A stretch of DNA of 64,000 nucleotides from Maylandia zebra (lineage: Eukaryota > Chordata > Actinopteri > Cichliformes > Cichlidae), in contig NC_135185.1 of assembly GCF_041146795.1 (NCBI RefSeq), positions 24,808,529-24,872,528 on the forward strand, read 5' to 3'. Within the stretch, counting starts at the first letter, position 1, and every line of letters starts with the position of its first letter. Position numbers and translations under genes: made by a program. The notes beneath the pieces were generated by a model, which was not told where the DNA came from, made no database searches, and worked only from the letters and a program-made list of their open reading frames with translations. Below are positions 22,881 to 35,218 of this stretch, one piece after another.

Positions 22881-23448
22881 TGCCAGGTCCCCAGGCAGCC
22901 AATCCTCTGTGAGGACTGAGAAATTCAAATTTTCAAATCAGGGCCTGCACGGCTTCCCAGCCAATCATATATGTGTCCTGAGGCATTCAAATTTGCATAT
23001 TGGGGCCTTCATGGCTTCTAAGCCAGCCAATCATATCTGAGGGCTGAGGAATTCAAATCCACAAATCAGGGCCTGCACGGCTTCCCAGCCAGCCAATCAT
23101 ATATGTGGTCTCAGGCATTCATATTTGCATATTGGGGAATTCGTGGCTTCTAAGTCAACAAGTCATCCATGTCATATATCTCTAAAAATTCACATTTTAA
23201 TGATAAATTGTTAACACTGGAAGATTCCCCCATCTCTTCTGAACCAAACAGTGTAAGAATGACCGCTCTAGCCCCTACGGTTAGGAAATTATGGTCATTT
23301 GTTTGAGGGGAGTCCTCACTATGAGAAATAGGCTGCAATAATCCTGTGCCTCTCTGTGCTGCTGCGTGTGTAAAAAGATGCACCTGTTTTGGCGGGAAAA
23401 CGTAAACAGCCACTCTGATTGGTGGATTTAAATTTGGCAGCTCTCTCC

Positions 23449-23451
<3 letters not shown>

Positions 23452-23492
<41 letters not shown>
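23452..23492. repeat. (TG)n microsatellite
   Basis: About 20 uninterrupted TG units inside B2. Confidence 0.95.
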
Positions 23493-23494
<2 letters not shown>

Positions 23495-23629
23495 AGTGGG
23501 AGAGAGAGGACCCTGCCCTTATTTGGCAGCATGTCATTGTAGGATTTAAATTGAATATAGTTAGACTGGTTGACTGGATTAGAGCCTGTGTTTGTGTGTC
23601 CCTCTGTGCATTTGTGTTTCAATAAGTTA

Positions 23630-24075
23630 TTACTATTCTGCTAAATCATAGTATTTCTGGTACTTTTCGGTACTTGTGCTAAATACAGTATTTCTGCTAA
23701 ATTATAGTATTTCTGCTTTTTATAGGATTTGTGCCTAACATAGTATTTCTGCTAAATTATAGTATTTCTGCTTTTTATAGGATTTGTGCTTAACATAGTA
23801 TTTCTGCTAAATTATAGTATTTCTGCTTTTTATACTATTTGTTCTAAATTATAGTATTTCTGCTTTTTATAGTACTTTTGCTCAAACATAGTATTTCTAC
23901 TAAATGTAGTGTTTATGCTTAATCATCCTATTTCTGCTTTTTATAGGATTTGTGCTTAATATAGTATTTCTGCTAAATTATAGTATTTCTGCTTTTTATA
24001 GTATTTGTGCTAAAACATAGTATTTCTACTAAATGTAGTATTTATGCTTAATCATAGTATTTCTATATATTTCTG
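23630..24075. repeat. TAGTATTTCTGCT array in B2, block 2
   Basis: A second array of the same monomers, linked to the second copy of the 1.19-kb segment. Confidence 0.85.
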
Positions 24076-24668
24076 CCAGGTCCCCAGGCAGCCAATCCTC
24101 TGTGAGGACTGAGAAATTCAAATTTTCAAATCAGGGCCTGCACGGCTTCCCAGCCAATCATATATGTGTCCTGAGGCATTCAAATTTGCATATTGGGGCC
24201 TTCATGGCTTCTAAGCCAGCCAATCATATCTGAGGGCTGAGGAATTCAAATCCACAAATCAGGGCCTGCACAGCTTCCCAGCCAGCCAATCATGTATGTG
24301 GGCTCCAGGTATTCAAATTTGCATATTGGGGAATTCGTGGCTTCTAAGTCAACAAGTCATCCATGTCATATATCTCTAAAAATTCATATTTTAATATTAA
24401 ATTGTCAACACTTGAAGATTCCCCCATCTCTTCTGAACAAAACGGTGTAAGAATGACCGTTCTAGCCCCTATGGTTAGGAAATTACGGTCATTTGTTTGA
24501 GGGGAGTCGTCACTATGAGAAATAGACTGCAATAATCCTGTGTCTCTCTGTGCTGCTGCGTGTGTAAACAGATGCACCTGTTTTGGTGGGGAAAAGTGCA
24601 CAGCCTCTCTGATTGGTGGATTCAAATTCACCAGCTCCCAGGCTGACCTAGAAACTTACTTCTCTCTC

Positions 24669-24670
<2 letters not shown>

Positions 24671-24760
<90 letters not shown>
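24671..24760. repeat. (GT)n then (GA)n compound microsatellite
   Basis: About 28 GT units (24671-24726) run straight into about 16 AG units (24729-24760). Confidence 0.95.
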
Positions 24761-24761
<1 letters not shown>

Positions 24762-24984
24762 CTTTTAATGGGATGATCTCATTCTAAGATTTAAATTCAA
24801 TATATTTAGACTGGTTGACTGAATTGGATCTTGTGTGTGGGTCTCTCTGTGCATGTGTGTTTCCTCATGTGTACATATTTGTGATTGTGTGGCTGTAATA
24901 AATTTTTTTGCAGATTTTTGTCATTTAACAAGTATATTTGAGGGACCCTCAGCATGTTCAGCATTTTTTCAGCTGTCCATTTTG

Positions 24985-25720
24985 CTTTTCCAATTTTTCT
25001 GTTTAACTTATTACTATTGTGCTAAATCATACTATTTCTGCTATTTTATAAGATTTGTGCTTAATATACTATTTCTGCTTTTATAGGATTTGTGCTTAAT
25101 ATAGTATTTCTGCTAAATGTAGTATTTATGCTTAATCATACTATTTCTGCTTTTCATAGTATTTGTGCTTAATATAGTATTTCTGCTAAATTTAGTAGTT
25201 CTGATTAATTATAGTTTTTCTACTAAATCATAGTACAGTATTTCTGCTTTTTATGGGATTTGTGCTAAAACAAAGTATTTCTACTAAATGTAGTATTTGT
25301 GCTTAATCATACCATTTCTGCTTTTTATAGGATTTGTGCTTAATATAGTATTTCTGCTAAATTATAGTATTTCTGCCAAATTATAATATTTGTGCTAAAA
25401 CAGTCTTAATTTAAAATTACAATATTCATAGTTCATCACAGTGTCTCTGGTAAATCACAATATTTCTGCTCTGTTGTACTATTTTTCTAAATCATAGTGT
25501 TTCTGTAATGTTTAAGTATTTTTGGCTAAATATATTCTTTCTGTTATCTTATACTATTTCTCCTAAATTCTTGTATTTTTGAGAAGTTATCATGTTTCTG
25601 GTAAGTTACAATATTTCTGCTAAATTCTGCTATGCTATTGTATTTCTGCCAAGTATTATGTTTCCTCTAAGATATTGCAGTTCTGCTAAGTTATTCCATT
25701 TTAGCAAACTTCTTTTGCTT
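24985..25720. repeat. TAGTATTTCTGCT array in B2, block 3
   Basis: A third and more degenerate array of the same monomers, decaying toward the 3' end of B2. Confidence 0.75.
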
Positions 25721-25834
25721 CTGCAAAGTTTTTACAATTTCTGCAACTTTTCAGCTTTTTCAGCTACTTTTTGCATACAGCTTCAGCTTTAAGCATCCAC
25801 ACTGCATTTTCGCAGGAAATGCAAATTTTTCTAG

Positions 25835-25955
25835 TTAGTGTGAATGCTTGAAAAGCATTCACAGTATTGTTATTCTAATCTTTATTAGTGTGAATGCTTG
25901 AAAAGCATTCACAGTATTGTTATTCTAATCTTTATTATTATTATTTTTTCCTATT
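25835..25955 (+). repeat. Helentron 5' head cluster 3: two A heads
   Basis: A heads start at 25837 and 25887, each with the 11-bp hairpin; the second is followed by (TTA)n and a T-rich linker leading to body A3. Confidence 0.9.
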
Positions 25956-27426
25956 CCGTACGTTTTTCGCCGACTATCTCCTTCAAAACCGTTCAACTTA
26001 GAAAAACCATTCAAACACCATTAGATTCCTCTTCTTTTGGAATGGTGTGCTTCTATTTTTCTCATTTTTCTCATTTATATTTTTAATTTTATTCAACTTT
26101 ATTCAACAAAAATTTCCCATGTATTTCAATGGGGAGACCCTTCAAATTCTCATTCAACTTACTCATTTTTAAACTCTTACTACTTCAACATACGTTCACA
26201 TAGAGCCACCATTCAAACTTTAAAACGAAGACAAGACATTCAACTATTCAACTTGTATTTATCTTTTCAATATCTATTATACTTTTTCTTCAGTTCCAGT
26301 TTAAGTTTCATGATGTTTTTTCACCCGTTTCAAAATTTATAATGGGTGTGTATGGGACGGAATGTTGGGGCTAGAGTGAGACAGCTCAACTGCTAGAGTG
26401 AGAGGAGCAAAAAAATTAATCTTAAAATCTTTTTTAAAACTGCTGCTGTGTCCGCAGCGTTTGCTCTACAGGTATGATTTTACCCTCAAAACGTAGCCAT
26501 GGCTGTCCTCTTTCATCCAATGTGTTTACTATTGTCCTAGGTGTTATGGTTCTTTCGTAAATGTCACCAATGCACAGCCTCCTCCCTCCAACTCTTCCAT
26601 AGACTCTAATGTTAAAATGGCTCAGAAGGTTCGTTTGAAAATCAGAAGAGCATGGTGTCTTTCCACTGTCACCACGTCCATATAATAAGCTCCACAGGCA
26701 TGAAAACTGAGAATTAGGTAGACTAGACATTGCTGTCGCTCACGGTGAAAGAATTTTGTCAATACGACTTTTACTTTTCATTTGGGAGCGATTTGTTTCG
26801 GCCTGACTTTTCTGTTCATTTTAAGCAGCAAAAGTGAGGTGCATGTCTGTGTGCGTGTGTATGGAGCCATTGGGTGCGGTCACTATAGCAACCAGGCTCA
26901 CACCTGCCTGCTTAACGAGCTCTCTCTGCCACTCTGCCAAAATTCATCTTAAACACTTCTCTTTCAACTGCTGCTGTGTCCACAGTGTTAAAGCCATCAT
27001 TTTACCCTCAAAACGTCGCCATCGTTGTTCTCTTTCCAACATCTTGTCTTTCAAAGCTCAGACATTTAAACTTTTTAAACTGTGTGGGTCCAAGTGGAGG
27101 GATCACATTTTAGTCATTCAGTGATTCAAAGAATATGACCTTTTAATATTCTTTCAGATGTTTTCTGACTCTAAATGTTCTTTTCTCATTTCTTAGGTTT
27201 TTCTAATTTACAATTAAAACATTTTCAGCTTTTTTCCAACTTCTTCTTCTGTGTAACCTTCAGCTTTTAGCAGTTCAGCACTTTTGTTTTCAGGTTAAAT
27301 TCGGGTTTTTTTTTTTTTTATCTCATTCAAGATTTTTAACTTAAATTCAGTAATTAATTCATTTCAGTGCATACATTCAGATTCAAGCATTCACACTGCA
27401 GTTTCTTCAGAAAATGCACTTTCTAG
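25956..27426 (+). mobile_element. Family A non-autonomous Helentron body A3
   Basis: A 1471-base unit with the standard A start and end. Its 5' end reads CCGTACGTTTTTCGCCGACT, closer to the B start than the other A units, which makes it a useful intermediate when relating the two families. Confidence 0.85.
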
Positions 27427-27504
27427 TTATTAGTGTGAATGCTTGAAAAGCATTCACAGTATTGTTATTCTAATCTTTATTATTATTATATTTTATTCTG
27501 TATT
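27427..27504 (+). repeat. Helentron 5' head cluster 4: one A head
   Basis: One A head from 27432 followed by (TTA)n and ATATTTTATTCTGTATT before body A4. Confidence 0.9.
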
Positions 27505-28972
27505 CCGTACGTTTTTTGTAAGCCTACTCCTTCAAAACCGTTCAACTTAGAAAAACCATTCAAACACCGTTAGATTCCTATTCTTTTGGACAACACTGCT
27601 TCTATTTTTCATATTTTTAACATTTATATTTTTAATTTTATTCAACTTTATTCAATAAAAATTTATAATGTATTTCAATGGGGAGACCCTTCAAATCCTC
27701 ATTCAACTTACTCATTTTTAAACTCTTACTACTTCCACATACATTGACATAGAGCCACCATTCAAACTTTAAAACGAAGACAAGACATTCAACTATTCAA
27801 CTTGTATTTATCTTTTCAATATCTATTATACTTTTTCTTCAGTTCCAGTTTAAGTTTCATGATGTTTTTTCACCCGTTTCAGAGTTTATAATGGGTGTGT
27901 ATGGGACGGAATGTTGGGGCTAGAGTGAGGCAGCTCAACTGCTAGAGTGAGAGGAGCAAAAAAATTAATCTTAAAATCTTTTTTAAAACTGCTGCTGTGT
28001 CCGCAGCGTTTGCTCTACAGGTATGATTTTACCCTCAAAACGTAGCCATCGCTGTCCTCTTTCATCCAATGTGTTTACTATTGTCCTAGGTGTTATGGTT
28101 CTTTCATAAATGTCACCAATGCACAGCCTCCTCCCTCCAACTCTTCCATAGACTCTAATGTTAAAATGGCTCAGAAGGTTCGTTTGAAAATCAGAAGAGC
28201 ATGGTGTCTTTACACTGTCACCACGTCCATATAATAAACTCCACAGGCATGAAAACTGAGAATTCAGTAGACTAGAAGCTGCTGTCGCTCACGGTGAAAG
28301 AATTTCGTCAATACGACTTGTACTTTTCATATGGGAACGATTTGTTTCGGCCTGACTTTTCTGTTCATTTTAAGCAGCAAAAGTGAGGCGCATGTCTGTG
28401 TACGTGTGTATGGAGCCATTGGGTGCGGTCACTATAGCAACCAGGCTCACACCTGCCTGCTTAACGAGCTCTGCCTGCCACTGTACCAAGATTCATCTTA
28501 AGCACTTCTCTTTCAACTGCTGCTGTGTCCACAGTGTTACAGCCATCATTTTACCCTCAAATTGTCGCCATTATTGTTCTTTTTCCAACATCTTGTCTTT
28601 CAAAGCTCAGACATTTAAACTTTTTAAACTGTGTGGATCCAAGTGGAGGGATCACATTTTAGTCATTCAGTGATTCAAAGAATATGACCTTTTAATATTC
28701 TTTCAGATGTTTTCTGACTCTAAATGTTCTTTTCTCATTTCTTAGGTTTTTCTAATTTACAATTAAAACATTTTCAGCTTTTTTCCAACTTCTTCTTCTG
28801 TGTAACCTTCAGCTTTTAGCAGTTCAGCACTTTTGTTTTCAGGTTAAATTCGGGTTTTTTTTTTAATCTCATTCAAAATTTTTAACTTAAATTCAGTAAT
28901 TATTTCATTTCAATGCATACATTCAGATTCAAGCATTCACACTGCAGTTTCTTCAGAAAATGCACTTTCTAG
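27505..28972 (+). mobile_element. Family A non-autonomous Helentron body A4
   Basis: A 1468-base unit. It belongs to the variant group reading AGACTAGAAGCTGCTG near 28270 where most units read AGACTAGACATTGCTG, so the start codon of the otherwise recurrent 98-codon minus-strand frame is missing. Confidence 0.85.
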
Positions 28973-28996
28973 TTATTATTATTATATTTTATTTTT
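28973..28996 (+). other. Headless junction A4/A5
   Basis: CTAG is followed by TTATTATTATTATATTTTAT and the next body; the linker is the post-head microsatellite without a head. Confidence 0.7.
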
Positions 28997-30466
28997 CCGT
29001 ACGTTTTTTGAAAGCCTACTCCTTCAAAACCGTTCAACTTAGAAAAACCATTCAAACATCGTTAGATTCCTATTATTTTGGACATGACTGCTTCTAATTT
29101 TCTCATTTTTAACATTTATATTTTTAATTTTATTCAACTTTATTCAACAAAAATTTCCCATGTATTTCAATGGGGAGACCCTTCAAATTCTCATTCAACT
29201 TACTCATTTTTAAACTCTTACTACTTCCACATACGTTGAGATAGAGCCACCATTCAAACTTTAAAACGAAGACAAGACATTCAACTATTCACCTTGTATT
29301 TATCTTTTCAATATCTATTATACTTTTTCTTCAGTTCCAGTTTAAGTTTCATGATGTTTTTTCACCCGTTTCAGAGTTTATAATGGGTGTGTATGGGACG
29401 GAATGTTGGGGCTAGAGTGAGGCAGCTCAACTGCTAGAGTGAGAGGAGCAAAAAAATTAATCTTAAAATCTTTTTTAAAACTGCTGCTGTGTCCGCAGCG
29501 TTTGCTCTACAGGTATGATTTTACCCTCAAAACGTAGCCATCGCTGTCCTCTTTCATCCAATGTGTTTACTATTGTCCTAGGTGTTATGGTTCTTTCATA
29601 AATGTCACCAATGCACAGCCTCCTCCCTCCAACTCTTCCATAGACTCTAATGTTAAAATGGCTCAGAAGGTTCGTTTGAAAATCAGAAGAGCATGGTGTC
29701 TTTCCACTGTCACCACGTCCATATAATAAGCTCCACAGGCATGAAAACTGAGAATTAGGTAGACTAGACATGGCTGTCGCTCACGGTGAAAGAATTTCGT
29801 CAATACGACTTTTACTTTTCATTTGGGAGCGATTTGTTTCGGCCTGACTTTTCTGTTCATTTTAAGCAGCAAAAGTGAGGCGCATGTCTGTGTACGTGTG
29901 TATGGAGCCGTTGGGTGCAGTCACTATAGCAACCAGGCTCACACCTGCCTGCTTAACGAGCTCTGCCTGCCACTGTACCAAGATTCATCTTAAGCACTTC
30001 TCTTTCAACTGCTGCTGTGTCCACAGTGTTACAGCCATCATTTTACCCTCAAAACGTTGCCATCGTTGTTCTTTTTCCAACATCTTGTCTTTCAAAGCTC
30101 AGAGATGTAAACTTTTTAAACTGTGTGGGTCCAAGTGGAGGGATCACATTTTAGTCATTCAGTGATTCAAAGAATATGACCTTTTAATATTCTTTCAGAT
30201 GTTTTCTGACTCTAAATGTTCTTTTCTCATTTCTTAGGTTTTTCTAATTTACAATTAAAACATTTTCAGCTTTTTTTCCAACTTCTTCTTCTGTGTAACC
30301 TTCAGCTTTTAGCAGTTCAGCACTTTTGTTTTCAGGTTAAATTCGGGTTTTTTTTTTTTATCTCATTCAAGATTTTTAACTTAAATTCAGTAATTAATTC
30401 ATTTCAGTGCATACATTCAGATTCAAGCATTCACACTGCAGTTTCTTCAGAAAATGCACTTTCTAG
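28997..30466 (+). mobile_element. Family A non-autonomous Helentron body A5
   Basis: A 1470-base unit with the ATTTCCCATG variant (29155) and standard A ends. Its 5' phrase TTTTTTGAAAGCC is shared, with small changes, only with copy 2 of the autonomous element (TTTTTTCAAAGCC, 54325). Confidence 0.85.
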
Positions 30467-30597
30467 TTAGTGTGAATGCTTGAAAAGCATTCACAGTATT
30501 GTTATTCGAATCTTTATTAGTGTGAATGCTTGAAAAGCATTCACAGTATTGTTATTCTAATCTTTATTATTATTATTATTATATTTTATTCTGTATT
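30467..30597 (+). repeat. Helentron 5' head cluster 5: two A heads
   Basis: A heads start at 30469 and 30519. The first has the GTTATTCGAATC linker variant also seen at 16082, 32080 and 54233; the second has GTTATTCTAATC. Linker variants could be used to match heads with bodies. Confidence 0.9.
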
Positions 30598-32077
30598 CCG
30601 TACGTTTTTTGTAATCCTATAACTTCAAAACCGTTCAACTTAGAAAAACCATTCAAACACCGTTAGATTCCTATTCTTTTGGACAACACTGCTTCTATTT
30701 TTCATATTTTTAACATTTATATTTTTAATTTTATTCAACTTTATTCAACAAAAATTTATAATGTATTTCAATGGGGAGACCCTTCAAATCCTCATTCAAC
30801 TTACTCATTTTTAAACTCTTACTACTTCCACATACATTGACATAGAGCCACCATTCAAACTTTAAAACGAAGACAAGACATTCAACTATTCAACTTGTAT
30901 TTATCTTTTCAATATCTATTATACTTTTTCTTCAGTTCCAGTTTAAGTTTCATGATGTTTTTTCACCCGTTTCAGAGTTTATAATGGGTGTGTATGGGAC
31001 GGAATGTTGGGGCTAGAGTGAGGCAGCTCAACTGCTAGAGTGAGAGGAGCAAAAAAATTAATCTTAAAATCTTTTTTAAAACTGCTGCTGTGTCCGCAGC
31101 GTTTGCTCTACAGGTATGATTTTACCCTCAAAACGTAGCCATGGCTGTCCTCTTTCATCCAATGTGTTTACTATTGTAGTAGGTGTTATGGTTCTTTCAT
31201 AAATGTCACCAATGCACAGCCTCCTCCCTCCAACTCTTCCATAGACTCTAATGTTAAATTGGCTCAGAAGGTTGGTTTGAAAATCAGAAGAGCATGGTGT
31301 CTTTCCACTGTCACCACGTCCATATAATAAACTCCACAGACATGAAAACTGAGAATTCAGTAGACTAGAAGCTGCTGTCGCTCACGGTGAAAGAATTTTG
31401 TCAATACGACTTTTACTTTTCATTTGGGAACGATTTGTTTCGGCCTGACTTTTCTGTTCATTTTAAGCAGCAAAAGTGAGGCGCATGTCTGTGTACGTGT
31501 GTATGGAGCCATTGGGTGCGGTCACTATAGCAACCAGGCTCACACCTGCCTGCTTAACGAGCTCTGCCTGCCACTGTACCAAGATTCATCTTAAACACTT
31601 CTCTTTCAACTGCTGCTGTGTCCACAGTGTTACAGCCATCATTTTACCCTCAAATTGTCGCCATTATTGTTCTCTTTCCAACACCGTATCTTTCAAAGCT
31701 CAGGCATTTAAACTTTTTAAACTGTGTGGATCAAAGTGGAGGGATCACATTTGAGTCATTCAGTGATTCAAAGAATATGACCTTTTAATATTCATTCAGA
31801 TGTTTTCTCACTCTAAATGTTCTTTTCTCATTTCTTAGGGTTTTCTAATTTACATTTAAAACATTTTCAGTTTTTTTCCAACTCCTTCTTCTGTGTAACC
31901 TTCAGCTTTTAGCAGTTCAGCACCTTTGTTTTCAGGTTAAATTCGTTTTTTTTTTTTGTTTTTTTTTTTATCTCATTCAATATTTTTAACTCAAAATTCA
32001 GCAATTAATTCATTTCAGTGCATACATTCAGATTCAAGCATTCACACTGCAGTTTCTTCAGAAAATGCACTTTCTAG
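30598..32077 (+). mobile_element. Family A non-autonomous Helentron body A6
   Basis: A 1480-base unit with the ATTTATAATG variant and the AGAAGCTGCTG group marker (31368). Standard sub-terminal inverted repeat, 3' hairpin and CTAG end. Confidence 0.85.
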
Positions 32078-32154
32078 TTAGTGTGAATGCTTGAAAAGCA
32101 TTCACAGTATTGTTATTCGAATCTTTATTATTATTATTATTATATTTTATTTTT
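32078..32154 (+). repeat. Helentron 5' head cluster 6: one A head
   Basis: One A head at 32080 with the GTTATTCGAATC linker, then (TTA)n. Confidence 0.9.
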
Positions 32155-33635
32155 CCGTACGTTTTTTGTAAGCCTACTCCTTCAAAACCGTTCAACTTAG
32201 AAAAACCATTCAAACACCGTTAGATTCCTATTATTTTGGACAACACTGCTTCTATTTTTCATATTTTTAACATTTATATTTTTAATTTTATTCAACTTTA
32301 TTCAACAAAAATTTATAATGTATTTCAATGGGGAGACCCTTCAAATCCTCATTCAACTTACTCATTTTTAAACTCTTACTACTTCCACATACATTGACAT
32401 AGAGCCACCATTCAAACTTTAAAACGAAGACAAGACATTCAACTATTCAACTTGTATTTATCTTTTCAATATCTATTATACTTTTTCTTCAGTTCCAGTT
32501 TAAGTTTCATGATGTTTTTTCACCCGTTTCAGAGTTTATAATGGGTGTGTATGGGACGGAATGTTGGGGCTAGAGTGAGGCAGCTCAACTGCTAGAGTGA
32601 GAGGAGCAAAAAAATTAATCTTAAAATCTTTTTTAAAACTGCTGCTGTGTCCGCAGCGTTTGCTCTACAGGTATGATTTTACCCTCAAAACGTAGCCATC
32701 GCTGTCCTCTTTCATCCAATGTGTTTACTATTGTACTAGGTGTTATGGTTCTTTCATAAATGTCACCAATGCACAGCCTCCTCCCTCCAACTCTTCCATA
32801 GACTCTAATGTTAAAATGGCTCAGAAGGTTCGTTTGAAAATCAGAAGAGCATGGTGTCTTTCCACTGTCACCACGTCCATATAATAAGCTCCACAGGCAT
32901 GAAAACTGAGAATTAGGTAGACTAGACATTGCTGTCGCTCACGGTGAAAGAATTTTGTCAATACGACTTTTACTTTTCATTTGGGAGCGATTTGTTTCGG
33001 CCTGACTTTTCTGTTCATTTTAAGCAGCAAAAGTGAGGCGCATGTCTGTGTACGTGTGTATGGAGCCATTGGGTGCGGTCACTATAGCAACCAGGCTCAC
33101 ACCTGCCTGCTTAACGAGCTCTGCCTGCCACTGTACCAAGATTCATCTTAAGCACTTCTCTTTCAACTGCTGCTGTGTCCACAGTGTTACAGCCATCATT
33201 TTACCCTCAAATTGTCGCCATTATTGTTCTCTTTCCAACACCGTATCTTTCAAAGCTCAGGCATTTAAACTTTTTAAACTGTGTGGATCAAAGTGGAGGG
33301 ATCACATTTGAGTCATTCAGTGATTCAAAGAATATGACCTTTTAATATTCATTCAGATGTTTTCTGACTCTAAATGTTCTTTTCTCATTTCTTAGGGTTT
33401 TCTAATTTACATTTAAAACATTTTCAGTTTTTTTCCAACTTCTTCTTCTGTGTAACCTTCAGCTTTTAGCAGTTCAGCACCTTTGTTTTCAGGTTAAATT
33501 CGGGGGGTTTTTTTTGTTTTGTTTTTTATCTCATTCAATATTTTTAACTCAAAATTCAGCAATTAATTCATTTCAGTGCATACATTCAGATTCAAGCATT
33601 CACACTGCAGTTTCTTCAGAAAATGCACTTTCTAG
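32155..33635 (+). mobile_element. Family A non-autonomous Helentron body A7
   Basis: A 1481-base unit, ATTTATAATG variant. Its second half (CACCGTATCTTTC, AGGCATTTAAAC) is almost identical to A6 and A8, indicating recent shared ancestry. Confidence 0.85.
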
Positions 33636-33662
33636 TTATTATTATTATTATATTTTATTTTT
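33636..33662 (+). other. Headless junction A7/A8
   Basis: CTAG followed by TTATTATTATTATATTTTAT and the next body start, with no head hairpin. Confidence 0.7.
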
Positions 33663-35140
33663 CCGTACGTTTTTTGTAAGCCTACTCCTTCAAAACCGTT
33701 CAACTTAGAAAAACCATTCAAACACCGTTAGATTCCTATTCTTTTGGACAACACTGCTTCTATTTTTCATATTTTTAACATTTATATTTTTAATTTTATT
33801 CAACTTTATTCAACAAAAATTTATAATGTATTTCAATGGGGAGACCCTTCAAATCCTCATTCAACTTACTCATTTTTAAACTCTTACTACTTCCACATAC
33901 ATTGACATAGAGCCACCATTCAAACTTTAAAACGAAGACAAGACATTCAACTATTCAACTTGTATTTATCTTTTCAATATCTTTTATACTTTTTCTTCAG
34001 TTCCAGTTTAAGTTTCATGATGTTTTTTCACCCGTTTCAGAGTTTATAATGGGTGTGTATGGGACGGAATGTTGGGGCTAGAGTGAGGCAGCTTAACTGC
34101 TAGAGTGAGAGGAGCAAAAAAATTAATCTTAAAATCTTTTTTAAAACTGCTGCTGTGTCCGCAGCGTTTGCTCTACAGGTATGATTTTACCCTCAAAACG
34201 TAGCCATGGCTGTCCTCTTTCATCCAATGTGTTTACTATTGTACTAGGTGTTATGGTTCTTTCATAAATGTCACCAATGCACAGCCTCCTCCCTCCAACT
34301 CTTCCATAGACTCTAATGTTAAAATGGCTCAGAAGGTTCGTTTGAAAATCAGAAGAGCATGGTGTCTTTCCACTGTCACCACGTCCATATAATAAGCTCC
34401 ACAGGCATGAAAACTGAGAATTAGGTAGACTAGACATTGCTGTCGCTCACGGTGAAAGAATTTTGTCAATACGACTTTTACTTTTCATTTGGGAGCGATT
34501 TGTTTCGGCCTGACTTTTCTGTTCATTTTAAGCAGCAAAAGTGAGGCGCATGTCTGTGTACGTGTGTATGGAGCCATTGGGTGCGGTCACTATAGCAACC
34601 AGGCTCACACCTGCCTGCTTAACGAGCTCTGCCTGCCACTGTACCAAGATCCATCTTAAGCACTTCTCTTTCAACTGCTGCTGTGTCCACAGTGTTACAG
34701 CCATCATTTTACCCTCAAATTGTCGCCATTATTGTTCTCTTTCCAACACCGTATCTTTCAAAGCTCAGGCATTTAAACTTTTTAAACTGTGTGGATCAAA
34801 GTGGAGGGATCACATTTGAGTCATTCAGTGATTCAAAGAATATGACCTTTTAATATTCATTCAGATGTTTTCTGACTCTAAATGTTCTTTTCTCATTTCT
34901 TAGGGTTTTCTAATTTACATTTAAAACATTTTCAGTTTTTTTCCAACTCCTTCTTCTGTGTAACCTTCAGCTTTTAGCAGTTCAGCACTTTTGTTTTCAG
35001 GTTAAATTCGGGGTTTTTTTTTTGTTTTTTTTAATCTCATTCAAAATTTTTAACTTAAATTCAGTAATTATTTCATTTCAATGCATACATTCAGATTCAA
35101 GCATTCACACTGCAGTTTCTTCAGAAAATGCACTTTCTAG
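33663..35140 (+). mobile_element. Family A non-autonomous Helentron body A8
   Basis: A 1478-base unit nearly identical to A7 through most of its length, with standard A ends. Confidence 0.85.
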
Positions 35141-35218
35141 TTATTAGTGTGAATGCTTGAAAAGCATTCACAGTATTGTTCTTCTAATCTTTATTATTAT
35201 TATTATATTTTATCTATT
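35141..35218 (+). repeat. Helentron 5' head cluster 7: one A head
   Basis: One A head at 35146 with the GTTCTTCTAATC linker variant. Confidence 0.9.

Larger units (their letters stand above)
22067..24660. repeat. ~1.19-kb tandem duplication and related blocks in B2
   Basis: The phrase GGCAGCCAATCCTCTGTGAG occurs at about 22893 and 24089, and matching sequence continues through a conserved minus-strand frame (23150-23413 and 24344-24631). An upstream diverged copy of that frame is at 22052-22315. Within the unit, a CAGGGCCTGCACGGCTTCCC block with CCAATCA boxes repeats several times. Confidence 0.8.
20975..25834 (+). mobile_element. Family B non-autonomous Helentron body B2 (~4.9 kb)
   Basis: The first ~1.05 kb closely matches B1 (CCGTACAC, the palindromic CCCATTGAAATGAATGGG near 21136, ACGGTGAAAGAATGA near 21945). 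The remainder differs: three related ~110-base blocks (from 22067, 23169 and 24366), two copies of a ~1.19-kb segment, GT and GA microsatellites, and several TAGTATTTCTGCT arrays. The 3' end has TTTAAGCATCCACACTGCAT, the same hairpin as B1 and CTAG at 25831-25834. No transposase is encoded. Confidence 0.75.
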
